Part shown: positions 24,386-32,250 of the stretch, piece by piece
Layout of the letters: every line of letters starts with the position of its first letter
Position numbering within the stretch: the stretch's first letter is position 1
NCBI GenBank assembly: GCA_018435125.1
Contig: JAHDNZ010000070.1
Location: 1 to 35,948, forward strand
DNA: 35,948 nucleotides
Origin: Bacillota bacterium
GTDB lineage: Bacteria; Bacillota; DTU065
Direction of reading: 5' to 3'
Notes under the pieces: generated by a model
Databases searched by the model: none
The model's input: the letters and a program-made list of their open reading frames with translations, nothing else
Told to the model about the DNA's origin: nothing
Program-made: the position numbers and the translations under genes

Positions 24386-24473
24386 GTTTAAGCTATAACT
24401 AAAAGAGCTTTTTTTGCAAGTAAATAGCTTGGTTTGGGTTTTATACACCCTAATTTTAACATAGGTAAAAGAG

Positions 24474-24507
24474 AAGACCTTCGCTTTTGAAGCGAAGGTC
24501 TTTTATT
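24474..24507 (-). terminator. Terminator of the outer-membrane-like gene
   Basis: Perfect 12-bp arms (24474-24485 and 24491-24502) with a 5-nt loop lie 24 nt after the stop at 24526. The - strand continues CTCTTTT. Confidence 0.8.
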
Positions 24508-24525
24508 AAACTATAACTACTTAAC

Positions 24526-25818
24526 TTAGAAAGTAACCTTTACACCAGCTTCAGCAGAAGCGCCTTTAGCTGTGTTGTATGCACCCTTTAGAGTTAAACC
24601 GTTAGGAGCAGTATAGTTAGCATTGACTTCTCCAACAGGGTTTTGGGCCAAGCCTTCAAAGGCAACTGAAGCACCAAGACCTAAGTTCGGCAAACTCTCG
24701 ATGAGGTTAGTCTTGGCCTGAGCAGAAAGCTTATGCTTAACTGCTTTTTCAGGCTCTAAAGCTATTTCATAACGACCGGTAATGTTAGTCTTTTCAGCTG
24801 CAAAATCTCTTTCCGCTGATGCGGTTGTCTTTTTCATGGTAATAGCATTAAAACCATTAACATTGAGTTCTGTACCTGCGGCGAGTCTATTACCGGAAAG
24901 ATCAGTCTTGGCACCAAACTTAGCAAGACTTGTAGGTTGATCATAGGAAGCGGCTAGATCTACATCAGCAACCTCAGTCTGAACGCCTAAGTTTACACCA
25001 GTTTGACCCTTGTAAAGATCAACTGGGTTGATGGGGTTGCCCCAGGCATCTCTCTTTTGGCTACGATAGGTAGGATCAAAGTCAGCATCAACTGTTCTGT
25101 AACCAAAGTTAACTAAGGTCTTTTCGTTAACTTGCATAGCTCCGTCGAGTTTAAAAGCTTTTTGCATATCCTCTGCCTTAAAACTGGAAGCAAAAACGGA
25201 TTTCAAAGCCAGGTTATCAAGTGGTGAAAAACCTGCTTCAACAGCTAGAGCGGTCTCATTGTTTTTACCAGTAACCACAGTTAAAGCACTATCTACAGGA
25301 CCAATAAGACCGGAAGCTTTGATACCTTTTGCCTGGAAAGGACCTTCTATGGCGTTATCCCAGAGATAAAAACCACCCAGGTTAAATCCGGCTAGGTTTA
25401 TATCGGCAATAGAAACGCCTTCTCTTGACATCTCTGCTACCCAAGGGTTGTAGTTGATATCCAAATCGCCTAAACAAGTAGTTACTTCAGGACCGTTTTT
25501 CCAGTAAGAACCTTTACTTTCGATATACATTTTGTTAATTGCCAGGTTAAGGTTTTGAATTAAATTATCGGGTGTTCCAAAAGTATCGGTACCGGTAAGT
25601 TTCCAGGGCTGGATTTGGACAACAGCTTTTAATTTGTCTCCGCCGCCGGAAGCAAGCCCCATTTCTAACTGCACATTATTCAGAGAACGTAAACCGTTTG
25701 CTTTATCCCATTTGGAACTGTTTTCGACATAGCCTTTGAATCTTAAATCTTCAGCAAAAGCTGACAAACTCATTAATATCGCAAGCGCTAGAATACCAAA
25801 AATTTTAATTTTTTGCAT
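24526..25818 (-). CDS. Predicted outer-membrane beta-barrel protein
   Basis: A 430-residue secreted protein of no family I can name. The signal peptide is MQKIKIFGILALAILMSLSA with cleavage after AFA. The mature chain (EDLRFKGYVENSSKWDKANG onward) consists of many short amphipathic strands, with little cysteine, and ends ASAEAGVKVTF with a C-terminal Phe as in BAM substrates. Segments such as LVNFGYRTVDADFDP and VNLGVQTEVADVDLAASY look like adjacent barrel strands. ATG 25818 follows AGGGGG. It is a single-gene unit with its own terminator. Porin-like function is inferred; an S-layer or repeat protein is the alternative. Confidence 0.65.
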   Translation of the reverse strand: MQKIKIFGILALAILMSLSAFAEDLRFKGYVENSSKWDKANGLRSLNNVQLEMGLASGGGDKLKAVVQIQPWKLTGTDTFGTPDNLIQNLNLAINKMYIESKGSYWKNGPEVTTCLGDLDINYNPWVAEMSREGVSIADINLAGFNLGGFYLWDNAIEGPFQAKGIKASGLIGPVDSALTVVTGKNNETALAVEAGFSPLDNLALKSVFASSFKAEDMQKAFKLDGAMQVNEKTLVNFGYRTVDADFDPTYRSQKRDAWGNPINPVDLYKGQTGVNLGVQTEVADVDLAASYDQPTSLAKFGAKTDLSGNRLAAGTELNVNGFNAITMKKTTASAERDFAAEKTNITGRYEIALEPEKAVKHKLSAQAKTNLIESLPNLGLGASVAFEGLAQNPVGEVNANYTAPNGLTLKGAYNTAKGASAEAGVKVTF

Positions 25819-26132
25819 CTAATATTTTTCCCCCTAAGATTAAGTTTCCATAAACATATACAACTAAGAAGATAGTCTGCTAAGTGTTTTACTAATAAGA
25901 AACTGCATCTAGAAAGAGGCGAGCATCCTTGTTTCCTCTCTCTTTCTAATTGGTTAATTCATAGTCTGCACTTTTTATCAAGTGGTTTCATCTGATTGCC
26001 TGTGGGGGAGCACCTCCTTTTTTGGCTGATTAGATGACTTATATCAGTCACTTGATGCTAAACAAATTCACTAATTATAAGCTGTTCCCTTCAGGTACAT
26101 TTAGGTGCTTCTGTCAAGTGCTGGATAAAAAA
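25819..26132 (-). other. Long upstream region of the outer-membrane-like gene
   Basis: No gene was found. On the - strand a TATAAT box lies near 26075. A pairing AGAAAGAG with CTCTTTCT occurs around 25910-25950, and an AAAGGAGGT motif at about 26012-26020 has no usable frame behind it. Confidence 0.35.
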
Positions 26133-26155
26133 AAGGCGGAGTTTTTTTCCGCCTT
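26133..26155 (-). terminator. Terminator of the GH4 gene
   Basis: AAGGCGG (26133-26139) pairs with CCGCCTT (26149-26155). On the - strand it is followed by eight T. It overlaps the stop codon region of the GH4 gene. Confidence 0.8.
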
Positions 26156-27377
26156 AAAGCCAGCTTATTTGATTAATCCGTTTAATTTCCTGAAGCACGG
26201 CTTCCGCTTTATCCACCTCTCTTATCAGAGGATGAGATAAGAGTCCTTGTCTAAAGATCCTCTTAGAACGCTTGGCTATGCCGTCTACAATTAGTCTTTC
26301 GCTAGAGGAAACCGAAACAATGAGCCCTCTTATAACCTCCGGCATTTTTCCCTGCTCGATTCTTGTTATCTCCCCTTTTTCAATAACTACCGGAAGCTCA
26401 GCGACACTGTCTGGGCTGAGATCTGCTAAAGCACCTTGGTTTTTAGTAACCACAATGGCTTTAGTTTGCCCCCTGGTTGCTTTAAGAAAGGGCACAACTA
26501 CATCTTTATACCAGGGAACCGCTCTTTCTTTAAGAGCCTCGGGTTTTTCACCTTCAGATTTTTTATATTCAGCCTGTAGCTTAGCTTCGTTTTTATATAA
26601 CACTTCTCCACGTGTAGAAGATGCTTTCGCTTTATTATAAACGGCTGCAGTGTAGTAGTAGTAGCGAAGATACGCTACCGGCAAAAGGCCTAGAGTCTCT
26701 ATAAGAAGTGGATCTAGTCCAAGCTTTGGAGCAAGCTCTACAATATTTACATCTCTACCTTGATAGTTAAGTTCCCCTAAAAAAGATAGGTGATTGAGTC
26801 CATAATATTTGAAATTGATCTTGGGCCAAATAGCCGAAAGATCCTCATCTTTCCCGGTTAAAGCCTTTACTACTCCTTTAATTAAGGAGGTCGGTAAATC
26901 ACAAAAGCCTATGGCCTGAACCCCTAAGTAACGGTTAAAATAATCGATTACCATATTATTGGGATTTGTTAGAGCCAAAACTTTGGCTTTGGGAGCAACT
27001 AGTTTTAAGATCTGAGCAAATTCCTCCAGGTAAGGTAGTGTTCTTACCGCAAGAGAAGCTCCCCCGGGAATTATAGTTTCTTCACCAATTAACCCTAGTT
27101 CTAGGGGAAAACGTTCGTCCTCAGCTCTTTTTTGCATACCACCGATTCTAGCTTGTTGTAAAACATAGTCAGCTCCATCTAGAGCCTCTTTCAGATTCGT
27201 GGTAGCCAACACAGTTATTTTTTCACCGGCTATATTACCACATACTCTGGCTACATCCTTAAGTTTTTCTTCTGTCCTACCGTTTAATACCACTTCTACA
27301 TTAAGATCACTTGCATTTAATGCCTCTATTAGATGTGGTGTATAGTAACTACTACCTCCGATAACTGCTAATTTCAT
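26154..27377 (-). CDS. Glycoside hydrolase family 4 enzyme (6-phospho-glycosidase type)
   Basis: This 407-residue GH4 enzyme uses NAD+ and a divalent metal to cleave (phospho)glycosides through an oxidation-elimination mechanism. The N-terminal Rossmann fold starts KLAVIGGSSYYTPHLIEAL. Family blocks seen are GADYVLQQARIGGM, LTNPNNMVIDYF, GFCDLP with the metal-binding Cys, and YYGLNHLSFLGEL with the metal-binding His. ATG 27377 is favoured because GGGGTGA is 6 nt upstream; GTG 27386 is the alternative. Substrate (6-P-beta-glucoside or other) cannot be read. No PTS genes are nearby, so an unphosphorylated or ABC-imported sugar is possible. Confidence 0.88.
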   Translation of the reverse strand: MKLAVIGGSSYYTPHLIEALNASDLNVEVVLNGRTEEKLKDVARVCGNIAGEKITVLATTNLKEALDGADYVLQQARIGGMQKRAEDERFPLELGLIGEETIIPGGASLAVRTLPYLEEFAQILKLVAPKAKVLALTNPNNMVIDYFNRYLGVQAIGFCDLPTSLIKGVVKALTGKDEDLSAIWPKINFKYYGLNHLSFLGELNYQGRDVNIVELAPKLGLDPLLIETLGLLPVAYLRYYYYTAAVYNKAKASSTRGEVLYKNEAKLQAEYKKSEGEKPEALKERAVPWYKDVVVPFLKATRGQTKAIVVTKNQGALADLSPDSVAELPVVIEKGEITRIEQGKMPEVIRGLIVSVSSSERLIVDGIAKRSKRIFRQGLLSHPLIREVDKAEAVLQEIKRINQISWL

Positions 27378-27417
27378 AGACTTCACCCCGCTTTAGAACA
27401 ATTTTCTCTCTCAAAGA

Positions 27418-27462
27418 CTAAAAACCTGCCCGAGTTGCCCGCTACCTCTGGCAGGTTTTTAG
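27418..27462. repeat. 13-bp inverted repeat between divergent GH4 and galU genes
   Basis: CTAAAAACCTGCC (27418-27430) and GGCAGGTTTTTAG (27450-27462) are exact complements with a 19-nt loop. It sits between two divergent starts (27377 and 27513), where a terminator is not expected. It may be an operator, an attenuator in the galU leader, or a chance terminator-like remnant. Confidence 0.6.
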
Positions 27463-27512
27463 AAGTGTTTTCACGAATCAGTACAAAGATAACACTAAAA
27501 GGTGGTAGAATA

Positions 27513-28280
27513 ATGGCTTGTACAATCGCGGTGATACCTGCTGCTGGCTTGGGTACAAGGATGCGTCCCTTAACCTATTATGTGGCTAAAGAACTCCTTC
27601 CCCTAGGGAGTCTACCAGCCCTAGATTATATCATGCAAGAACTGGCAGAATGTGAGATTACCGATGCGGTATTAGTCAGTTCAGAAGACAAAAAACCATA
27701 TTTTGAGTTTTATGCCGGCGAGTGTCTAAAAAGATATGGCATTACCTGCCACATAACACTCCAAGAAAACCCTATGGGTCTTGGCCATGCAGTTTTATGC
27801 GCCAAGGAAGTTGTTGGCAATAACCAGTTTGTAGTAGCTCTGCCAGATGACATTTTAGTAAAAGAAAATGCTACAAAAAAGCTGATTGCTGCTGCTGATT
27901 CAGTTTGTGGTTCAGCGATTTTAGGTCTTAGGGTAGACAGGGAAGATGTGGAAAAATATGGTATTATAAAAGCTCAAAAAGATAGTCTCTTGGTAGATAG
28001 CTTTATCGAAAAGCCTAAAAAAAGTGAAGCCCCTTCCAACTTGGCAATTGTTGGACGCTACTGTTTTTCACCTCTTTTATGGGCTGAGCTTGAAGCACAT
28101 CTAGCTAAGAAACTAGCTACTAATGACCCCAAAGAATTAGATCTCACCGTGCCGATGAACAGTTTAATTGCCTCAGGTCAAAAAATTATAGTTTCAGAGT
28201 TTAATGGTATCAGGCATGATACCGGTAAGATGGACGGTTACCTTAAGGCCTTTTGTGAACTGGCCAATTCTAAGAGGTAA
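27513..28280 (+). CDS. galU: UTP-glucose-1-phosphate uridylyltransferase-like nucleotidyltransferase
   Basis: This 255-residue enzyme is predicted to make UDP-glucose (or a related NDP-sugar) from glucose-1-P. The nucleotide loop is PAAGLGTRMRPLTYYVAKELLPL (positions about 9-31, quoted in parts as AAGLGTRMRP and AKELLPL). Other family blocks are ENPMGLGHAVLCAKE, ALPDDILV with the metal-binding Asp, EKYGIIKA, FIEKPKK and HDTGKMDGYLKA. The usual TKAIPKE is TYYVAKE here, losing the first Lys but keeping the catalytic second Lys. It is shorter than GalU (about 290). ATG 27513 has AAAAGGTGG upstream; the frame extends further back without a start signal. It is one of few + strand genes. Confidence 0.85.
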   Translation: MACTIAVIPAAGLGTRMRPLTYYVAKELLPLGSLPALDYIMQELAECEITDAVLVSSEDKKPYFEFYAGECLKRYGITCHITLQENPMGLGHAVLCAKEVVGNNQFVVALPDDILVKENATKKLIAAADSVCGSAILGLRVDREDVEKYGIIKAQKDSLLVDSFIEKPKKSEAPSNLAIVGRYCFSPLLWAELEAHLAKKLATNDPKELDLTVPMNSLIASGQKIIVSEFNGIRHDTGKMDGYLKAFCELANSKR

Positions 28281-28350
28281 CCCCTAAAGATACGGTTATA
28301 TACTTTTAGTTTGAAGACCACTTCTTTAATCGCTTACTCTTTAACAACCA

Positions 28351-28388
28351 AAAAACAGGAGAGGAATTTAGTTACCCCTCCTGTTTTT
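28351..28388. terminator. Bidirectional terminator between convergent galU and the acidic lipoprotein gene
   Basis: AAAAACAGGAG (28351-28361) pairs with CTCCTGTTTTT (28378-28388). The A/T-rich ends give U-runs on both strands, as expected between convergent genes. Confidence 0.8.
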
Positions 28389-28427
28389 TCTGTAGTAATG
28401 ATATTTAATCAAAGCTTATCCAAATGA

Positions 28428-28688
28428 CTATTCTGCAATTAACTCGGCTTCTTCGGGAACTTCATCAGTAACTTCATCAGTAACTTCATCAGTAACTTCA
28501 TCAGTTACTTCATCAGTTACTTCCTCTTCAACTTCTTCTACTTCATCTTCTTCATAATCGAAGCTTGAATAATCATCGGTTTCATCAACTGCAGGCTCTT
28601 CCTTCTTCTTGCCACAACCAACCAACATAGTCACCATAAGCAAAGCAACTAAAACCAGAGCCAGGTACCTACGTAAAGATTTGTTCAT
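28428..28688 (-). CDS. Small acidic lipoprotein with TDEV repeats
   Basis: An 86-residue lipoprotein: basic start, hydrophobic segment and lipobox MLVGC (Cys25), then a strongly acidic mature part. After GKKKEEPAVDETDD come YEEDEVEEVEEE and five V-T-D-E units, ending PEEAELIAE. No folded domain is visible; it is probably an extended, negatively charged surface tether. The 12-nt DNA repeat (28459-28518) encodes the units, so gain or loss would change length by four residues without breaking the frame. ATG 28688 has no ribosome site of its own; translation seems coupled to the leader frame listed separately. Function unknown. Confidence 0.8.
   Translation of the reverse strand: MNKSLRRYLALVLVALLMVTMLVGCGKKKEEPAVDETDDYSSFDYEEDEVEEVEEEVTDEVTDEVTDEVTDEVTDEVPEEAELIAE
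28459..28518 (-). repeat. Five tandem 12-nt coding units
   Basis: Units of ACTTCATCAGTA/T (+ strand) repeat five times in a row, encoding V-T-D-E. The last two differ from the others by one base in the Val codon. Confidence 0.9.
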
Positions 28689-28719
28689 AATTTCGTGGTT
28701 TTTCTCATTGAAAAACCAC
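28685..28719 (-). promoter_or_regulatory. Hairpin with a 7-codon leader frame overlapping the lipoprotein start
   Basis: On the - strand, arms 28711-28719 and 28695-28703 form a perfect 9-bp stem. An ATG lies in its loop (28706-28708) and starts the frame MRKTTKL. The frame's TGA overlaps the lipoprotein ATG (ATGA at 28685-28688). An AGGTGG site for the leader ATG is partly buried in the stem, with GGAGGTGA just upstream. This looks like translational coupling gated by RNA structure. Confidence 0.55.
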
Positions 28720-29066
28720 CTTCACCTCCAAGTATTCTTTGATATTTTCGGGGCGATAGAACACCGAAAAACTACTACTACCTTAATACATTGTTTCTCC
28801 TACAACCTAAAAGACCTTGTTTGGGTTTATTACCCAGGTAAATTAAGCTTTATGTGCTAGCCAAACTAATTACTTTTATTTTAGAACTAACTCCAAATTC
28901 ACTATAACAACCCAACTAAATATTGTCAATACAGGTCTTTTTTTCCAATTCAAGGTTAATTTACCTATCCCACCTTCTATACTATTTATTATATTAGTTA
29001 CCTAAGACTTTTTTATTTCCTTCCTTAAAAGACAAATTAATCATAACACTAGCTAAAAAGAAAAAA
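28720..29066. other. Intergenic region between rnfB and the acidic lipoprotein gene
   Basis: No gene was found. It is AT-rich and must contain the lipoprotein promoter; no clear box pair was resolved. Confidence 0.45.
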
Positions 29067-29098
29067 AAGCAAACTGGAAGCTCTTTTTGAGCTTCCAG
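29067..29098 (-). terminator. Terminator of the rnf operon
   Basis: CTGGAAGCTC (29074-29083) and GAGCTTCCAG (29089-29098) form a perfect 10-bp stem. On the - strand it is followed by TTTGCTTTTTTTTC. It lies 9 nt after the rnfB stop. Confidence 0.85.
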
Positions 29099-29107
29099 CA
29101 GCTTTTT

Positions 29108-29947
29108 TTAATTACTTTTTGTATTTATAGCATTCCTAACAATAATAGCTTTGCCTTGCTGTTCAATGCAACCTACCGGACAAACCTCGACACACTTCCC
29201 ACAGTTTGTGCACTTAGAGTAATCTACTCCGGCCAGATTATTTAGAACATGAATGGCATCTGAAGGGCAAGCTTTCTCACAGCGCATACAACCAATACAA
29301 CCGACAGAACACCACTTACGTACCTGGGGTCCTTTTTCAATTGAACGGCAACGCACATGGACTCCCATAGAAACCGGTCTAAGTTCAATAATATCTTTCG
29401 GACAGGCTTCTACACATTTATTACAACCGGTGCATTTCTTTTCATCTACTTCCGGAAGGCCCTCTTCGCTTAATTTAAGAGCTCCAAAAAGACAGGCTTT
29501 AACGCAGTTGCCCAATCTCACACAGCCATAAACACAACCTTTAGGTCCTCCCGAAGCACCGACGGCAGCCCGGCAATCCTGCAGTCCGTCATAGAGCGAA
29601 CGGAGTTTAGCGTGTTCATAATCGCCACCGCACATTACCTGGGCGACTTTACGTTCCTCCATTTCATCGGCAGCTACCCCCATGATCTGGGCAATTCTAT
29701 CGGTAACGGCTCCTCCACCGGGAATACAACCATTGGTTGGCATTTCCCCTCTAGATACGGCTTCGGCAAAAGCTCTGCAACCAGCAGCCCCACAGGCACC
29801 ACAGTTTACTTTGGGCAATACCGCTTCGATCTCGTCGATATGAGGATCACTTTCAACAGCAAACTTCCTTGAAGCAAGGGCCAGACCAAGACCAAAGACT
29901 AGTCCGAGAGAGCCCATGCAAATCAAGGAGAGAATAAGCGGACTCAA
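29108..29947 (-). CDS. rnfB: RnfB, iron-sulfur subunit of the Rnf complex
   Basis: This 279-residue peripheral membrane subunit accepts electrons from reduced ferredoxin. An N-terminal helix (about 3-26) anchors it. Cys49, Cys52, Cys57 and Cys74 bind the first 4Fe-4S cluster (CGACGAAGC, then C). A Cys-rich middle (GCVYGCVRLGNCVKAC) and further ferredoxin-like motifs CTGCNKCVEACP, CSVGCIGCMRCEKACP and CTNCGKCVEVCP follow, matching the multi-cluster clostridial type. The start is probably TTG 29947 behind GAGGAGATG. It is the last gene of rnfCDGEAB, 14 nt after rnfA. Confidence 0.96.
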   Translation of the reverse strand: MSPLILSLICMGSLGLVFGLGLALASRKFAVESDPHIDEIEAVLPKVNCGACGAAGCRAFAEAVSRGEMPTNGCIPGGGAVTDRIAQIMGVAADEMEERKVAQVMCGGDYEHAKLRSLYDGLQDCRAAVGASGGPKGCVYGCVRLGNCVKACLFGALKLSEEGLPEVDEKKCTGCNKCVEACPKDIIELRPVSMGVHVRCRSIEKGPQVRKWCSVGCIGCMRCEKACPSDAIHVLNNLAGVDYSKCTNCGKCVEVCPVGCIEQQGKAIIVRNAINTKSN

Positions 29948-29961
29948 AATATCATCTCCTC

Positions 29962-30543
29962 TCAGCTAGGCAAAATTCCCGTAAAACCCATAAAAGCCAT
30001 CGCCATAATACCTGCGGTAATAAGGGCAATTGCCGGGCCACGGAAAGCTTCCGGAATCAAGTCTTCTTTCATATCTTCTCTTATGCCGGCCATTAGGGCC
30101 AAAGCTAAACTAAATCCGACACCGCCACCGAGTGCAAAAACTACGGTCTCAATAAAAGAGTAGTTTTCACGCACAGCCATAACGGCCAGACCTAAAACAG
30201 CACAATTAGTAGTGATAAGAGGTAGGAAAATACCTAAAGCCCGATGCAAGGCCGGAGTATTTTTCTTCATAACCATCTCAACAAACTGCACTAAAGTGGC
30301 AATGGTTAAAATGAACACAATGGTCTGCATATACTCAAGCTCAAAGGGGATAAGAATGTAGTGGTTAAGAAGCCAGGTTACAATACCGGACATAACCATT
30401 ACAAACGTGGTAGCAACACCCATACCTAATGAGGTTTTGATTTCCTTGGATACTCCCAAAAATGGGCAGTTGCCAAGAAACCTAGCTAAAACAAAGTTGT
30501 TTACCACCGCCGAACTGATAAAAAGCAGCAAGAGTTTTGGCAT
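29962..30543 (-). CDS. rnfA: RnfA, membrane subunit of the Rnf complex
   Basis: This 193-residue membrane protein has six predicted helices and is the partner of RnfE in the ion-conducting core. Typical blocks are NNFVLARFLGNCPFLGVSKE near the start, with the conserved Cys that helps hold an intramembrane Fe-S cluster, and LPLITTNCAVLGLAVM with the second conserved Cys. The start ATG follows GGGGGT. It sits 15 nt after rnfE in the operon. Confidence 0.96.
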   Translation of the reverse strand: MPKLLLLFISSAVVNNFVLARFLGNCPFLGVSKEIKTSLGMGVATTFVMVMSGIVTWLLNHYILIPFELEYMQTIVFILTIATLVQFVEMVMKKNTPALHRALGIFLPLITTNCAVLGLAVMAVRENYSFIETVVFALGGGVGFSLALALMAGIREDMKEDLIPEAFRGPAIALITAGIMAMAFMGFTGILPS

Positions 30544-30558
30544 TCTTTTTTACCCCCT

Positions 30559-31206
30559 TCAAGCTGCCAGAGTGCGGTCAGAGATCTTTTTTAGCTCTCT
30601 TTTCCGCTTGGCATTGATATTGAGGAAATTGACCAAAGCCACGAGAAAACCAAGAATAATAAATGCTCCCGGAGCTTGGCCGAAGATTTGGATAGGATGG
30701 AAGCCCTCACCAAAAACTGTATAGCCAAAGATGGCACCCTTGGCCAATAGCTCTCTGATAGCAGATAACAGTACTAAGCCCCAGGTAAAACCGACTCCCA
30801 TACCAAGACCATCTAGGGCTGAAGCCACAACACCGTTTCTGGAAGCAAAGGCTTCGGCACGGCCAAGAACGATACAGTTAACCACAATCAGAGGAATAAA
30901 GATGCCAAGCAGCCTATAGATATCCGGAAAATAGGCCTTCAAAGCTAAATCCACAATGGTAACAAAAGTCGCTACCACAATGATATAGCTTGGAAGTCTA
31001 ACCTCATCTGGAATCACCTTCCGAAGAAGTGAGATCAGAATGTTAGACATAACAATAACAAAAGTAGTGGCAATGCCCATCGCCAGTCCATTCATAGCGG
31101 TGGTAGAAACTGCCAGGGTAGGACAAAGACCGATTAACATCACAAAGTTGGGGTGCTCTTCCCATAAGCCTTTTATAAACTCATGCCCTAGATTCCTTTT
31201 TGCCAT
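30559..31206 (-). CDS. rnfE: RnfE, membrane subunit of the Rnf complex
   Basis: This 215-residue membrane protein is homologous to RnfA, with six helices in inverted topology. Landmarks are NFVMLIGLCPTLAVSTTAMN and IPLIVVNCIVLGRAEAFASR, each with the conserved Cys. I use ATG 31206, one base after the rnfG stop and 9 nt after AGGAGGG; a GTG at 31215 would overlap rnfG. With RnfA and RnfD it forms the membrane core that couples electron flow from ferredoxin to NAD+ with Na+ or H+ export. Confidence 0.95.
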   Translation of the reverse strand: MAKRNLGHEFIKGLWEEHPNFVMLIGLCPTLAVSTTAMNGLAMGIATTFVIVMSNILISLLRKVIPDEVRLPSYIIVVATFVTIVDLALKAYFPDIYRLLGIFIPLIVVNCIVLGRAEAFASRNGVVASALDGLGMGVGFTWGLVLLSAIRELLAKGAIFGYTVFGEGFHPIQIFGQAPGAFIILGFLVALVNFLNINAKRKRELKKISDRTLAA

Positions 31207-31207
31207 C

Positions 31208-32242
31208 TCAAGCACCCTCCTTTACTGTACCGTCAATTAAAAACTGTTCCAGATTCTTTAGGGCCTTTTGCAGCGCACTAGCTACTCCTTTAGAAGAAAT
31301 GGTAGCTCCGGCAACACCCTGAATGTCTTTACCTACTTCATAGGGGTTACCTACTGCTTTATCGGTAAACTGCGAGGTAAATTTCTCTCCGGTAATTAAC
31401 GATCCCAGCCCTGCGGTTTCAGACTGTTGCAACACGTCTATACCAAGCACTCTCTCTAAAGTGCCCTCTAAAGCCAACATGAGGACGATATCTCCACCGT
31501 AACCCTTAGCTTTAGAGATAACAGCGACCCCCACCAGTTTTCCCCCTGAAATGGCCTGATAGATCTCAAAGGCAGGAGTTTTTTCCGCAGCTGGTTCGTC
31601 ACTAGTACCAAGAGCACTCTCTTCCGGCTTGGAGACATCGACCTCGGTTGCAAATAGTGAGTCTAGATCATAATCGTCAGAGCTTTCAGAAGTGTCGTTA
31701 GTAGTTTTAGTATTTACATCGACATCAGCCGCAAAAAGCGCCTCTAAGTCATAATCATCAGTGTCAGGTTCTTCCTCTGGACCTACACTAACATCATCAA
31801 CTTCAATCCCAAAATCAGCCCAGTTAAACTCTTCTACCTCAGGCTCAGTTACGGTTTCTTCTTCGGGAGTGGTAATCTCTTCTTCGTCTAAGCCCTCCAA
31901 GCCCCAGGCAGACCAGTCAATATCAACCTCCGGTTCGTCTTTTGACTCAGCTTTAGCTACACTTTCCAGTGGTTTAGCGTCTGGATCCCATTTCCATTCA
32001 GCGTTTAGACCGTTTTCTTGTCTTACACTTTCTACCAGACTTTTAAGCTCTTTATAATTAGTAACTTTAGTAATCTGTGAACCCTCAGGCAAGAGTTTTT
32101 CCGCCACAATCCTCATCTTGTCGCTTTCTCTAGCCTTAATTATGGGTGAAAACTTCTCATTGGCCAGGGTCAAAATCGCACCTGAAACCAAAGAAATAGC
32201 CATTAAAACTATAACCATCCGAGCAATACTATTTTTTTTCAA
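31208..32242 (-). CDS. rnfG: RnfG, FMN-binding subunit with an acidic repeat insertion
   Basis: A 344-residue subunit, much longer than usual RnfG (about 180-220). The N-terminal helix (8-27) anchors it. The FMN domain (about 224-330) carries ETAGLGS and VAGATISSKG, where the Thr of GAT (about 314) binds FMN covalently. Between the helix and that domain, residues about 95-222 are a low-complexity acidic insert with four degenerate units: DIDWSAWGLEGLDEEE, FNWADFGIEVDD, DDYDLEALFAADVDV and DDYDLDSLFATEVDV. The insert lies outside the membrane. The start is TTG 32242, whose GGAGGTGA site overlaps the rnfD stop. Electron transfer should be normal; the insert's role is unknown. Confidence 0.93.
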   Translation of the reverse strand: MKKNSIARMVIVLMAISLVSGAILTLANEKFSPIIKARESDKMRIVAEKLLPEGSQITKVTNYKELKSLVESVRQENGLNAEWKWDPDAKPLESVAKAESKDEPEVDIDWSAWGLEGLDEEEITTPEEETVTEPEVEEFNWADFGIEVDDVSVGPEEEPDTDDYDLEALFAADVDVNTKTTNDTSESSDDYDLDSLFATEVDVSKPEESALGTSDEPAAEKTPAFEIYQAISGGKLVGVAVISKAKGYGGDIVLMLALEGTLERVLGIDVLQQSETAGLGSLITGEKFTSQFTDKAVGNPYEVGKDIQGVAGATISSKGVASALQKALKNLEQFLIDGTVKEGA

Positions 32243-32250
32243 TTAAAAGT

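Larger units (their letters stand above)
24120..24525. other. Intergenic region with two hairpins
   Basis: No gene was found. It holds the sigma gene's upstream region, a + strand terminator with no gene in front of it, and the terminator of the outer-membrane-like gene. Confidence 0.5.

Noticed and set aside
25910-26020. Leader peptide or riboswitch before the outer-membrane-like gene
   Set aside because: The GGAG-CAC-CTCC pairing is only 4 bp, and the short frame after AGGAAACAAGG has 5 codons; too weak to call.
28459-28518. CRISPR-like short repeats
   Set aside because: The units are 12 nt, directly adjacent without spacers, and in frame in a lipoprotein gene.
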